Origin: Streptomyces diastatochromogenes
GTDB lineage: Bacteria > Actinomycetota > Actinomycetes > Streptomycetales > Streptomycetaceae
Direction: 5' to 3'
Assembly (NCBI RefSeq): GCF_002242805.1
Contig: NZ_MCGQ01000013.1
Span: 316,540-380,539 of the forward strand
Length of the DNA: 64,000 nucleotides
Shown here: piece by piece, positions 6,628 through 14,861 of the stretch
Layout: each line of letters starts with the position of its first letter
Position numbering within the stretch: the first letter of the stretch is position 1
Made by a program: the position numbers and the translations under genes
Notes under the pieces: model-generated
Seen by the model: the letters and a program-made list of their open reading frames with translations, nothing else
What the model was told of the DNA's origin: nothing
Databases searched by the model: none

Positions 6628-8837
6628 ACCACCAGCGCGTCCAGCGCCACCGCGCCCTGCCCGCGGGGCAGCACCATCAGCGGGTTGATGTCCAACTCGG
6701 CCAGTTGGCCGCCCAGTTCGAGGGCCATGCGCTGGACGCGCAGCACGACCTCCACGAGGGCGTCGAGGTCGGCCGGCGGGCGTCCGCGGACGCCGTCCAG
6801 CAGGGCCCGTCCGCGCAGTTCGGTGAGCATGTCACGGGCCTGTTCCTCGCCGAACGGGGGCACCCGGACGGCCGCGTCGTGCAGGACCTCCACCAGCACC
6901 CCGCCCAGCCCGACGGTCACGGTCGGCCCGAACAGCTCGTCGTGGGTCACCCCGACGACCATCTCGACGCCCTGCTCGACCATCTGGCACACCAGGACAC
7001 CGTCCAGCGAGACCCCCTCGTAGCGGGCGATGTCGGTCAGCTCACGGTAGGCGTCCCGGACCTGACTGGCCGAGGTGAGACCGATCTTCACCAGGCCCAG
7101 CTCGGTCTTGTGGGCGATCTGCGCGCCGGACGCCTTCATCACCACCGGGTAGCCGACCTGGGCGGCGGCCCGTACGGCGGCCGCGGCGCTGGTCACCAGC
7201 TGTTCGCGCGGTACCCGGATGCCGTAGGCGCGCAGCAGTTGTTTGGCCGCGTGCTCGCTGAGCTGCTGGCCGGGGCGCATCAGGGCGTCGGCCTTGCGGA
7301 AGGAGGGGGAGGGGTGGCGCGGGGCCTCGTCGAAGGGGGAGTGGTAGTCGCTGACGAAGCGGTGGTGGTCGAGCCAGGCGCGGACCGCGGTCAGGCAGTT
7401 GCCGACCGTGCGGAAGGTGGCCACACGGGAGGAGCCGAGCAGGACCTCCCGGTACGCCGGCTCGGTGCCGACCGGCGAGCCCCACACCACGCACACCAGC
7501 TTGTCCGTCTCCTCCGCCGCCTCGACCAGGTCGCGTACGAGCTTGTCGCTGAGCGGCGGGAACGGGCCGGTGACCGGGCAGATCAGCACCCCGACCTCAG
7601 GGTCGGCCAGGATCGCGTCGATGATCTTCCGACCGCGCCAGTCGCCCACCGGATGCCCGCCGTTGTCCACCGGGTTGGCGACACTCAGGTACTCCGGGAT
7701 CCACTGGTGCAGTTCGGCCTGCCTGTCCGGCGACAGCGTCGGCAGTCGCAGGCCGAGCCCGGCGGCCAGGTCGGCGACATGTGCTCCCGTGCCGCCGGAG
7801 ATGGAGTAGACGACGACCCCGTCGGCCTGTGGAGTCCGCGCCCGGGCCAACAGGGCCGCCGTGTCCTGGAGTTCGTCGAGGCCGTCGACGCGGATGACGC
7901 CGTACTGCCGCATGGCCGCGTCCACCACGTCGTCGGCACCGGTGAGCTTGCCGGTGTGCGAGGCGGCCGTACGGGCCCCCGCCTCCGTGCGGCCCACCTT
8001 CACCGCGACCACCGGCACCTTGCGGCGGGCGGCGCGGTCGGCGGCCAGCAGGAAGGCGCGGCCGTCCTTGATGCCCTCGACGTAGCAGGCGATGGCGCCC
8101 ACCTCGGGCTGCTCGGCGAACCAGGAGATGAAGTCGGCGCTCTCCAGATCGGCCTCGTTGCCGGTCGGCGCCCAGTGGGAGAGCCGGATGCCCAGCTCCT
8201 GGAGAGCGAAGAGCGGGCGGCCCTGGTGTCCGGACTGGGTGATGAGCGCGATCGCCGGTCCGTCCAGGTCGTCGCGGAAGCGCTCGAAGGCGTTCAGGTT
8301 GGTGTTCGGACCGAGCAGCCGCAGCCCCGACCGCCGTACGGCGTCCGCGAGCCGCTGCTGCGCCTCGGCCCCCGCCTCGCCGGTCTCCGCGAACCCGGAG
8401 GCGAACGCGACGGCGAACCGCACCTTCGTCTCGGCGAGTTCCTCGATCACCGGCAGCGGGTCGGCCACCAGGAGCACGGCCAGGTCGACCTGTTCGGGCA
8501 GGTCGGCGACGGAGGCGGTGCACGGGATGCCGAAGACCGACGGCCGGGTCGGATGCACCGGGTGCACCCGCGCCCCCACCCGCTCGGCCCAACCCAGCAG
8601 TTGCCGGGTGATCCCGGTGTTCGGCCGCCCCTCGGCGTCCGAGGCGCCGATCACGGCGAGCGACTCGGGCCGGAAGAACCGCGCCAGATCCGGTACGTCC
8701 GCGTACAGCGGCCGCCCGCTGACGTCGAGGTCGTCGACCTGATCATGGACGACGGGTCCGGGCCGCTGCTCGCCGCAGGCGATGACCCGGGCCCGGCGGG
8801 AGTCGGTGGTGAGGGTGCCGTGGGTTGATCCAAGCAT
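6618..8837 (-). CDS. Acetate--CoA ligase family protein (ADP-forming acyl-CoA synthetase, fused CoA-binding and ATP-grasp domains)
   Basis: A 739-residue protein from ATG 8837. The N-terminal part has a CoA-binding Rossmann domain (FFRPESLAVIGASDAEGRPN) followed by two succinyl-CoA ligase-like flavodoxin domains. These carry TGNEADLESADFISWFAEQP and the SHTG motif (AASHTGKLTG), whose His is the phosphorylated residue in this family. The last about 230 residues are an ATP-grasp domain (YPVVMKASGAQIAHKTELGL; ELDINPLMVLP). Such enzymes make an acyl-CoA from acid, CoA and ATP with ADP release. ATG 8867 exists upstream but has no ribosome site and would begin almost inside the operator. Two operator palindromes precede the gene, which heads a two-gene operon with the hydratase. 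Confidence 0.88.
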   Translation of the reverse strand: MLGSTHGTLTTDSRRARVIACGEQRPGPVVHDQVDDLDVSGRPLYADVPDLARFFRPESLAVIGASDAEGRPNTGITRQLLGWAERVGARVHPVHPTRPSVFGIPCTASVADLPEQVDLAVLLVADPLPVIEELAETKVRFAVAFASGFAETGEAGAEAQQRLADAVRRSGLRLLGPNTNLNAFERFRDDLDGPAIALITQSGHQGRPLFALQELGIRLSHWAPTGNEADLESADFISWFAEQPEVGAIACYVEGIKDGRAFLLAADRAARRKVPVVAVKVGRTEAGARTAASHTGKLTGADDVVDAAMRQYGVIRVDGLDELQDTAALLARARTPQADGVVVYSISGGTGAHVADLAAGLGLRLPTLSPDRQAELHQWIPEYLSVANPVDNGGHPVGDWRGRKIIDAILADPEVGVLICPVTGPFPPLSDKLVRDLVEAAEETDKLVCVVWGSPVGTEPAYREVLLGSSRVATFRTVGNCLTAVRAWLDHHRFVSDYHSPFDEAPRHPSPSFRKADALMRPGQQLSEHAAKQLLRAYGIRVPREQLVTSAAAAVRAAAQVGYPVVMKASGAQIAHKTELGLVKIGLTSASQVRDAYRELTDIARYEGVSLDGVLVCQMVEQGVEMVVGVTHDELFGPTVTVGLGGVLVEVLHDAAVRVPPFGEEQARDMLTELRGRALLDGVRGRPPADLDALVEVVLRVQRMALELGGQLAELDINPLMVLPRGQGAVALDALVVCR

Positions 8838-8871
8838 CGTTCCGCCCGCCCTGTGAGACAGCCACACATAA

Positions 8872-8911
8872 CTGACGCTCTGTCAGATTACTTGAACTGA
8901 CGGAGCGTCAG
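8872..8911. promoter_or_regulatory. Pair of palindromic operators, regulon sites 2 and 3
   Basis: CTGACGCTCTGTCAG occupies 8872-8886 and CTGACGGAGCGTCAG occupies 8897-8911, with centres 25 bases apart. Each differs from the consensus CTGACGGtCCGTCAG at one to three inner positions, and both keep the outer CTGAC and GTCAG arms. They lie 35 bases upstream of the ADP-forming acyl-CoA synthetase start. Paired sites also occur at 34873-34914. Confidence 0.8.
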
Positions 8912-8932
8912 GAATGGGTCGGAACGGCAAAG

Positions 8933-9331
8933 TTACTCTCCGGTGCGAAACTCCTTGGCCATGGCCCGCGCGATCTTCCCGGCGTCCAGGGCCAGTTCGC
9001 GGAACATCCAGCTGATCGGGTTGCCTGATTCACCTTCTGTGAGTTCCGTGAGGTCGTCCTCCGTGGCTCCCGCCAGGGTCAGGACACCCGAACGGATCTC
9101 ACCCACCACATGCAGGAGCGGAATCGTCGGGTGGCGGTGCGCCGCCGTCCCCCGTCCGTCGGTGGTCAGATGTTCCGTCAGGGCCTGCCATGCGCCGCTG
9201 CGGAACCAGACTCCCTGCCGCTGGCGGATCGCCTCTGCGTGACCCCACGATTCGATCTCGGACCACTCCGCCCCATGGCGGAGGCGGTGCAGCATCCCGC
9301 TCAGGGCCTGCCGCAGGTCCAGGCTGGTCAT
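8933..9331 (-). pseudogene. Chimeric ORF: unknown small protein fused to the tail of a flavin monooxygenase
   Basis: The frame from ATG 9331 gives 132 residues. The first about 100 (MTSLDLRQALSGMLHRLRHG, ESWGHAEAIRQRQGVW, TLAGATEDDLTELTEGE) resemble an uncharacterised small soluble protein. The last 29 residues (coded by 8933-9022) read NPISWMFRELALDAGKIARA. This is the C-terminal signature of the flavin monooxygenase encoded at 11126-12328 (NPISGMLRELAIDAVKIAKV), with roughly 70 percent nucleotide match by eye. No ribosome site is seen before ATG 9331. I infer a deletion that joined an unrelated gene to the end of a lost monooxygenase paralogue. Whether the chimera is expressed is unknown. 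Confidence 0.55.
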
Positions 9332-9339
9332 CGAGAAGT

Positions 9340-9681
9340 GCCGGGGTCCCCTTCTCGGGGAGAACGACGATGCGAAACATGTCGAAGATCTCGGCCTTCT
9401 CGGCCGCATCCAGGCTCGCCAGCCGCTCCGGGGAGGAGCGGGCGAACGAGACGATGGCGTTCGCCCCGCCTGTGTCTGCTCATACTCGGACAGCCAGTGC
9501 TGCACCTCTTCGAGCTGCTTTCGCCAGCCCTCGACTTCCTCCCGCAGTTTCTCGACCGCGGCAAGAGCCCTCAGGCGGGCCTCGTCCGAGAGAAGCTTGG
9601 TCGCCTTGGACCAGACAGCGTTCTCGATCTCGGTCGAATCGAGGTTCGTGCAACCGCAGCCTGACTTGTCGGAACTGTTGC
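9340..9681 (-). pseudogene. Remnant of a large serine recombinase, C-terminal part, frameshifted
   Basis: Reading down the minus strand from 9681 gives SSDKSGCGCTNLDSTEIENA and then VWSKATKLLSDEARLRAL and a coiled segment (EKLREEVEGWRKQLEEVQHW). A shift of frame at about 9470 is needed to continue into FARSSPERLASLDAAEKAEI and FDMFRIVV. The GCGCTN element fits the zinc-ribbon region, and the helical part fits the coiled coil, of large serine recombinases. The N-terminal catalytic domain is missing and the frame is broken, so it cannot be functional. It abuts a transposase fragment at its 5' side. Confidence 0.6.
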
Positions 9682-9795
9682 CCTCTGCTCGCCGAGCGAG
9701 GCGTCGTCGTCCTTCGGTTTCTTCGGCGGCGCGCTGACCTGGTCGAAGAACTCGTTGGCCAGTCCCTGGTATCCCTCATTGGCTTCGGTTGTCGC
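9682..9795 (-). pseudogene. Internal fragment of a DDE transposase (second piece)
   Basis: The minus strand reads TEANEGYQGLANEFFDQVSA followed by PPKKPKDDDASLGEQ. This belongs to the same IS5-like transposase type as the fragment at 10727-11055. In such transposases the element (D/N)(E/A)GYxGL sits a short way after the TAVRTEGIA-type segment. About 14 codons are missing between the two pieces, and about 930 bases of other DNA separate them. The fragment is joined on its 3' side to the recombinase remnant. Non-functional. Confidence 0.65.
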
Positions 9796-9885
9796 ACGGG
9801 GCGTTGTGCGGCATGACGATGGAGCGTATGACTGAGCGGCTGGACAACGTCTGGCGCGAGCTGCGGCGCGACCGGAGGCGGGGGC

Positions 9886-10617
9886 ATGCAGGAGGCGGTC
9901 TACGGTCTGCTCGGTGCGTTGGGCGGTGCTGTGGTCGCAGGAGCCGCGGCGTACTGGGGTCCTCTACAGGTGCAGAAGGCAGCGCGCCAAGAAGCTGAGC
10001 GGCAGCGTGAGCAGGCACAGGCGGAGGCCGCAGCGGCGAGGGCACATGAGCGTCAAAGCGCCCGGGTAGCGCGTGTGGCCCTCATACGCAGAGTGGTCGG
10101 CGATTGGTGCCACCTGTTGGAAGTGACGTTGGATGAGGTCCAACAAGGCCACGCCGTCGACCATGACTTCCGGACGTCTGCTCGTCAGGCCAGAGATGCC
10201 GTAACCGAGGCGGTCTACGAAGGCGTTCGTGACGGTGTCGTCATTGTCGCTACTCGGAGCAGCGACGGGTCCTATGTCCAGCAGCGGGTGCAGAGGAGGC
10301 TGCGCGTCGCAGCTCGGCGCCCGGAGGGCCCGCCGAGGAGGGCCCGCGTCAGCGATCGCGCCGTTGGATTGAACGAATCCGAGCAGAGGCTGATCTTGGA
10401 TGCGCTCGACCTCGCCACCGCACGCGTGGGTGCTCTGGTCAGACTGCCTCTGGATGACTCTCGCTATTCAGGAGCACTTGAGTCGGCGCAGAAGGCCTTG
10501 GACGAAGCGGGGCAGGCTAGAGCCGACCTCTCTGGCCGGCTCATGCAAAGGCTGATGGACATAGCGGACCTGGACGTCATCGACACACGCTCCGACCCGG
10601 AGTCGGCCGACCCCTGA
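9886..10617 (+). CDS. Hypothetical membrane-anchored coiled-coil protein
   Basis: A 243-residue protein from ATG 9886, with GGAGG 7 bases upstream. The N-terminal segment (YGLLGALGGAVVAGAAAYWG, residues about 6-25) is a single hydrophobic anchor. It is followed by a highly charged Gln/Glu/Arg/Ala-rich coiled coil (residues about 30-65) and a mainly helical remainder. There is no signal-peptidase site or recognisable enzymatic motif. The GC content and codon choice look more relaxed than in neighbouring genes, with several A/T-ending codons. It sits on a segment that interrupts a decayed transposase, so it was probably brought in by transfer. Function unknown. Confidence 0.6.
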   Translation: MQEAVYGLLGALGGAVVAGAAAYWGPLQVQKAARQEAERQREQAQAEAAAARAHERQSARVARVALIRRVVGDWCHLLEVTLDEVQQGHAVDHDFRTSARQARDAVTEAVYEGVRDGVVIVATRSSDGSYVQQRVQRRLRVAARRPEGPPRRARVSDRAVGLNESEQRLILDALDLATARVGALVRLPLDDSRYSGALESAQKALDEAGQARADLSGRLMQRLMDIADLDVIDTRSDPESADP

Positions 10618-10726
10618 CCACAGCGGCGTCTGACGAGCGCGCACACTCCTGCTCCCGAGCCGAAGCTCACGGACCGTTCGAATCCATGGTGCCTCTGCTG
10701 CCTCCCGAAGTGGTGAACATCTGCAA

Positions 10727-11055
10727 TGCCCTCGGTGCGGACCGCGGTCTGGTCATGCATTCTTCCGGGACGGTCAGCGCCGGGCCACAGGGTGCGGCCC
10801 TGGCCCTTGCTGATCGTGGTGGTCTTGCAGGTGTTCTGCTTCTTCTTGCCGGAAACGAACGCGCAGTGGCCGGGCCGGTGGGCCTTGGGACGACGGACCT
10901 GGGCCTCGGTGCCGTCGATCCGCAGCGTCACGCCTTCCGCAGCCGCGTAGGCGAAGACGTCGGCCAGGGTCCGCAGCCGAAGCCCCGGCCGGCCGGGGAC
11001 GGCGAAACCACGGTCGGCGAGCAGACGGCGGATCTCCCCGATGGCTCGCCCTGAT
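10727..11055 (-). pseudogene. Fragment of an IS5-like DDE transposase (first piece)
   Basis: The minus strand reads AIGEIRRLLADRGFAVPGRP, LRLRTLADVFAYAAAEGV and LRIDGTEAQVRRPKAHRPG, then FVSGKKKQNTCKTTTI and MHDQTAVRTEGIA. This is the central region of a transposase of the IS5-like group, with the first catalytic Asp in IDGTE. The N-terminal helix-turn-helix part is absent because a TGA stands just upstream, and homology stops abruptly after TEGIA at about 10727. The missing continuation is the fragment at 9682-9795. No terminal inverted repeats could be identified. The 109 bases between this piece and the + strand gene at 9886-10617 hold nothing recognisable. Confidence 0.75.
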
Positions 11056-11125
11056 CTTCAATTGCCCGCCACGCCGTTACGGCCCAATGAGGGCCCTACG
11101 TCAGACGGGGCTTCGGAGACCGTCG

Positions 11126-12328
11126 TCAGGCAGGGAGTCGGGTGACCTGCCGTCCGCCGTCCCTGGCGATGACTTTTGCGATCTTCACCGCGTCGATCGC
11201 CAGTTCTCGGAGCATGCCGCTAATGGGGTTGGCGTAGCCAGTGAAATAGAGACCCGGGGCGTTGTCCGGGGTGCGGGCGCCGTGCACGACCGGCTTGCCG
11301 CGGGCGTCGAGCACGTCGAGGTGGCCGACCAGATTCTCCAGCGCGCGGGCGTAACCGGTGGCAGCGATCACCGCGTCCGGCTCGATACGGGTGCCGTCAG
11401 CGAGGACCACCTTGCCGTCCTCGAAGCCCTCGACGGCGGCCACGACCTCGACCGTGCCCTTGCGGACCGCGTCGATCAGGCCGACGTCCTGCACCGGGAT
11501 CGACCCCTCGTTGACCCGGCTGTAGAGGCCAGTGCCGGGGCGGGGCAGACCGTGCGCGGAGAGGTCCGGCACGCTGAGCTTGGCCATCGGCTTGGCGAGC
11601 CGGTCGACGACGGGCACTGGCAGGTGTCGTACCAGCACGCCGGTGTACTGGGCGGCCCAGCCTGCGGTCGACCGGCGCACGATGTGCGGGGCGGTGCGGA
11701 CGGACAGCCGTACGCGGGAGGCCCCGCCCTCCACCAGGTCCACGGCGATCTCGGCGCCGGTGTTGCCGACGCCGACGACGAGGACGTCGCGGCCGGCGTA
11801 GGGGGCGGGGTTGCGGTACTCAGAGGCGTGCACGAGCTCGCCCGTGTAGGAGTCGCGGCCGGGCCACTCGGGCACGCGCGGGGTGTGGTTGAAGCCGGTG
11901 GCGACGACCACCGCGCTGCCGGTCAGTTCCCGCCCGCCGGAGGCGTGCAGCAGCCAGCCCTGCCCGTCCGCCGACCGCTCGACGCGGAACACCTCCACAC
12001 CGGTGACGATCTCCAGTTCGTGGTGCTCGGTGTACTTCTCCAGGTACCGCACCACGTTGTCCCGGGACACCCAGCGGCCGAACCTCCGCGGCATCGCGAG
12101 CCCCGGCAGGGCGGACAGCCGGCGGGTGGTGTGCAGATGGAGCCGGTCGTAGTGGCGCCGCCAGGAGGCGCCCACCTCGTCGGCCTTCTCCAGTACCACG
12201 GCCCGTATGCCCCGCGCCCGCAGCGCGTACGCGGCGGCCAGTCCGCCGGGGCCGGCGCCGATGACGTACACGGGACGGTCGGCGGGGGTCGCGGAGAGAT
12301 GCGCGGGGGTGGGGCGGGAGACGGCCAT
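11126..12328 (-). CDS. Flavin-containing monooxygenase / NAD(P)-binding FAD oxidoreductase
   Basis: A 400-residue protein from ATG 12328. An FAD-binding Rossmann motif (VYVIGAGPGGLAAAYALRARG) lies near residue 20, and a second dinucleotide motif (DVLVVGVGNTGAEIAVDL) near 180 is for NAD(P)H. FMO-type features include WRRHYDRLHLHT, ATGFNHTPRVPEWPG and a C-terminal ATGYARALENL. It probably transfers oxygen from a flavin hydroperoxide to a small substrate, which cannot be specified. No clear ribosome site precedes ATG 12328, and a GTG 18 bases further upstream is possible. Downstream lies a decayed zone containing a tail fragment of a second such enzyme. No regulon palindrome is present upstream. 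Confidence 0.85.
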   Translation of the reverse strand: MAVSRPTPAHLSATPADRPVYVIGAGPGGLAAAYALRARGIRAVVLEKADEVGASWRRHYDRLHLHTTRRLSALPGLAMPRRFGRWVSRDNVVRYLEKYTEHHELEIVTGVEVFRVERSADGQGWLLHASGGRELTGSAVVVATGFNHTPRVPEWPGRDSYTGELVHASEYRNPAPYAGRDVLVVGVGNTGAEIAVDLVEGGASRVRLSVRTAPHIVRRSTAGWAAQYTGVLVRHLPVPVVDRLAKPMAKLSVPDLSAHGLPRPGTGLYSRVNEGSIPVQDVGLIDAVRKGTVEVVAAVEGFEDGKVVLADGTRIEPDAVIAATGYARALENLVGHLDVLDARGKPVVHGARTPDNAPGLYFTGYANPISGMLRELAIDAVKIAKVIARDGGRQVTRLPA

Positions 12329-12493
12329 GAGCGCGAGCGTAATCACCCACTCCGTTGATGGGTCTCGGTCAAGACCGGAATTGGTTGCGGATTGATCACA
12401 TCGGTGGGAGATGTGGGTGGGACAGGTGTCGTAGTCGTCTCGGATGGTCGGAAGTGGTGCGCGAGGTGGTGGGTGAGGTGGTGCGCGCACACC

Positions 12494-12531
12494 GCGACGC
12501 CCGGCCCCGGTGCGCAGGGGCCAGGCGTCGC
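12494..12531. terminator. Strong GC-rich hairpin, likely terminator after the tannase-like gene
   Basis: GCGACGCCCGGCCCC at 12494-12508 pairs with GGGGCCAGGCGTCGC at 12517-12531. The stem is about 15 bp with one mismatch and an 8-base loop. It lies 82 bases downstream of the tannase-like stop on the minus strand. There is no T-run, which is usual for Streptomyces. Of the 284 bases between the two genes (12329-12612), this hairpin and a short direct repeat at the tannase stop codon are the only structure I see. Confidence 0.65.
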
Positions 12532-12612
12532 GGCGGGGCGGTGTCCGAAGCATGACGGGAGACGGACACCGCGGTCTGCTGCCGGTCCAGCCGGTCTATG
12601 GGGCCTTCCGGT

Positions 12613-14238
12613 CTACCGGGCCTTCCGGTACCCGGTGACCTTGGCGATCCACTTGATGAAGTCGCCGGGGTCGGTGTTGGCGCCGTGGCCCTGGTCCCAG
12701 TAGTAGAGGTGATTGACCTCGTCGCCGAGGCCGGCGGCGGCCGCCGCGAGGTTGGCGGACACGGTCAGCGAGGTGTCCGAGTCCTTGGTGCCGAGGCGGA
12801 TCCACCAGTGCTTCGAGCGGCCGGGGTTGGCCTTCCCGGCCAGGAAGGGCATCGGGTTCATCAGCCGCAGCTTCTCGGGGATGTCGCTGTCGAGGCGCGT
12901 GCCGGCGGAACCGGTGGTGTCGTGCTTCAGGCTGTACGACGTGAAGTGGCGGGCCTCGGTCGTCCCGGCGCCGAACTCGTTGTTCTCGCCCGCCGACAGG
13001 TCGAAGGCGTCGAAGGCCGGGGTGGTCTTCTTGCGGGCGCCCACGTGGGTGAGGAAGTCGGCCCAGGTGAAGGTGGCCCTGCCGTTCTTCCAGGTGATGA
13101 AGGTGTTCGCGGCGAGGTAGGTCGCGCGGTCGGAGTCGGACAGGTCCGTGAGGTACCTGGTGGCCGAGGGCTCCAGGTACTGCTGCACGAGGTAGTCGTC
13201 CAGGTTGCGGGCGGTGAGCGGACCGAAGCCGTTCAGGCCCTTGAGGTGGAGAGAGGCCTGGTACTCGGCGAACTGGGAGATCAGGTCCTTGGAGACGCTC
13301 TGGTCGACGACCTTGCCGGTGGACTGGGTGACGTTCGTGCCCCAGTTCCACTCGTAGGCGCCGTCGGCGTGGTCGAGGTCGGTGATCGGGCACCAGGCGC
13401 CGGTCGCGAAGATCGCGTCGCCGGCGTCGGCCGCGCCCAGTTCCTTGAGGTACTTGTCGTACAGCGGGCTGTCGCCGGACGCGCCGAGCAGCGCGGACAC
13501 GGCGCCACCCGCGCTGGTGCCCGCCGAGACGATCCGGTCGACGTCGCCGGGGATGCGGCCCTTGTTGAACCGCACGTACCGCACGGCCGCCTTGAGGTCG
13601 ACGATCACGGCCGGAGCGGTGCCGTAGTACTCGCCACCGGAGTTCTTGAGGGTACGGCCGCGGGCGCCGGGCTCGACGACGACGTAGCCGGCGGCCAGGG
13701 CCAGGAGCTGGTTGCTGTTCAGGGCGCCGCCGGTGGCGTTGGTGTTGCCGTTCGCGCCCGGGGCGGAGGCGCTCGGCGCGGCGCTGCCGGAGGGCGTGCC
13801 TCCCGGCGCTCCGCCACCGGCCATGCCCGCGCCGCCGATCCCGGTCGCGTCGGCCACCGAGGAGGGCATGTACCCGCCGACGGAGTTCGCGAACAGGATC
13901 GGGGCGTCGGAGGCGTCCACGGCGGTGCCGTCGATCTCGACGGGGACGCTGACGTTGAGGCTCTGGTAGGTCTTGTCGACCGGATGGGCGACGTAGGTGA
14001 TCGCCTTCCAGAAGTGGTACGTGACCGCGTGGTCGGTGCCGTCGGTGTCCGTGACCGTCGTCGTCAGCTTGGTGTAGCCGTCCGGGTCGAAGACCAGCGA
14101 GTCCGCGGCCGCCCCCGAGGACGCCGAGTCGCTCGACGCCTGCGCGCTGAGGGCGATACCGCCCACTGCCGCGACACCGGCCGTGGCGCCGATGCCCATG
14201 ACTACAGTCCTGCGCCTTACTGCCCTGTGCTCGGCCAT
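12613..14238 (-). CDS. Secreted tannase/feruloyl-esterase-like alpha/beta hydrolase (subtype B tannase type)
   Basis: A 541-residue protein. Residues 1-35 are a signal region with a twin-arginine-like RRRTVVMG motif and a hydrophobic stretch ending near AQASS. The nucleophile elbow is GTSAGGA (in VSAGTSAGGAVSALLGASGD) near residue 240. A C-terminal YYWDQGHGANTDPGDF supplies the likely catalytic Asp/His region. The glycine/alanine-rich insert around residues 130-165 (GGAGMAGGGAPGGTPSG) is a flexible loop. The overall size and elbow match subtype B tannases, which cleave gallate esters. ATG 14238 has AGAGGG 4 bases upstream. It is transcribed alone, toward the hairpin at 12494. Substrate is inferred from family only. 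Confidence 0.72.
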   Translation of the reverse strand: MAEHRAVRRRTVVMGIGATAGVAAVGGIALSAQASSDSASSGAAADSLVFDPDGYTKLTTTVTDTDGTDHAVTYHFWKAITYVAHPVDKTYQSLNVSVPVEIDGTAVDASDAPILFANSVGGYMPSSVADATGIGGAGMAGGGAPGGTPSGSAAPSASAPGANGNTNATGGALNSNQLLALAAGYVVVEPGARGRTLKNSGGEYYGTAPAVIVDLKAAVRYVRFNKGRIPGDVDRIVSAGTSAGGAVSALLGASGDSPLYDKYLKELGAADAGDAIFATGAWCPITDLDHADGAYEWNWGTNVTQSTGKVVDQSVSKDLISQFAEYQASLHLKGLNGFGPLTARNLDDYLVQQYLEPSATRYLTDLSDSDRATYLAANTFITWKNGRATFTWADFLTHVGARKKTTPAFDAFDLSAGENNEFGAGTTEARHFTSYSLKHDTTGSAGTRLDSDIPEKLRLMNPMPFLAGKANPGRSKHWWIRLGTKDSDTSLTVSANLAAAAAGLGDEVNHLYYWDQGHGANTDPGDFIKWIAKVTGYRKAR

Positions 14239-14395
14239 GTTGCCCTCTCGTATCGCCGACTCTTGCCTTGCGTCGGTGAACGTAATTTGGCGTCGACAAA
14301 ATCGTCAACAATCTGCGGGTGATTCACAGGGCGCCCATAGCCCCACGGCGAACGCACAGCCAATCGACGGCGGCCCCCTCGGCTTTCCCTGCCAT

Positions 14396-14410
14396 CTGAC
14401 GTACCGTCAG
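14396..14410. promoter_or_regulatory. Palindromic operator, regulon site 4
   Basis: CTGACGTACCGTCAG ends only 4 bases before the ATG at 14415 of the DoxX-like gene. There is no room for a normal ribosome site, which suggests a leaderless transcript whose promoter is overlapped by the operator. The same spacing is seen at 18098-18112. Confidence 0.78.
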
Positions 14411-14414
14411 ATCC

Positions 14415-14861
14415 ATGGATGCGATCTGGCTCGACGGCGCGGAGTGGCTCGCGGTGCTGCGCATAGGTCTTGGCCTGTGGTGGCTGGAGAGCTGGCGGCA
14501 CAAGGACAAGAAGACGTGGTTCGAGGGCAGCGGAATCGCCTGGGCGGCGGACGTGGCGGAGAAGCACCGCTGGAACGCGGTCCGTTCGGGGTTCGCGGTC
14601 GTGGTGAAGCCGAGGCCGCGGGTCATGGCCTACGTCGTGCTCTACGCGGAGCTGGCGCTGGGTCTGGGCCTGGTCGCCGGCTTCCTGACCCCGGTCGCCC
14701 TGGTGGGCGGTCTGCTGCTGAACCTCGTCTACCTCACCCTCATGATCCACGACTGGGCGGAGCAGGGGCAGAACTCGATGATGGCGCTCATCTCGGTGGT
14801 GGGGCTGTTCGGGATGGCGTGGCAGACGTGGTCGGTGGACAGCGCGCTGGGGTGGTTCTGA
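14415..14861 (+). CDS. DoxX family membrane protein
   Basis: A 148-residue protein with three to four hydrophobic helices: WLAVLRIGLGLWWLESW, VMAYVVLYAELALGLGLVAG, LTPVALVGGLLLNLVYLTL and a terminal helix MMALISVVGLFGMAW. The arrangement and the short charged loops between helices fit the DoxX family, which are small quinone/redox-associated membrane proteins. The operator at 14396-14410 ends 4 bases upstream, and no Shine-Dalgarno sequence is present, so translation may be leaderless. It overlaps the DUF35 gene by one base (TGATG), so the two are co-expressed. The exact role in the pathway is unknown. Confidence 0.75.
   Translation: MDAIWLDGAEWLAVLRIGLGLWWLESWRHKDKKTWFEGSGIAWAADVAEKHRWNAVRSGFAVVVKPRPRVMAYVVLYAELALGLGLVAGFLTPVALVGGLLLNLVYLTLMIHDWAEQGQNSMMALISVVGLFGMAWQTWSVDSALGWF

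Noticed and set aside
9813..9998. A short + strand ORF beginning MTMERMTERLDNVW upstream of 9886
   Set aside because: It overlaps the 9886 gene out of frame, and its later part is arginine/cysteine-rich nonsense. Only the 9886 start has a good GGAGG.
9682..11055. A complete insertion sequence with inverted repeats
   Set aside because: No terminal inverted repeats or target duplication could be found, and the transposase lacks its N- and C-terminal parts.
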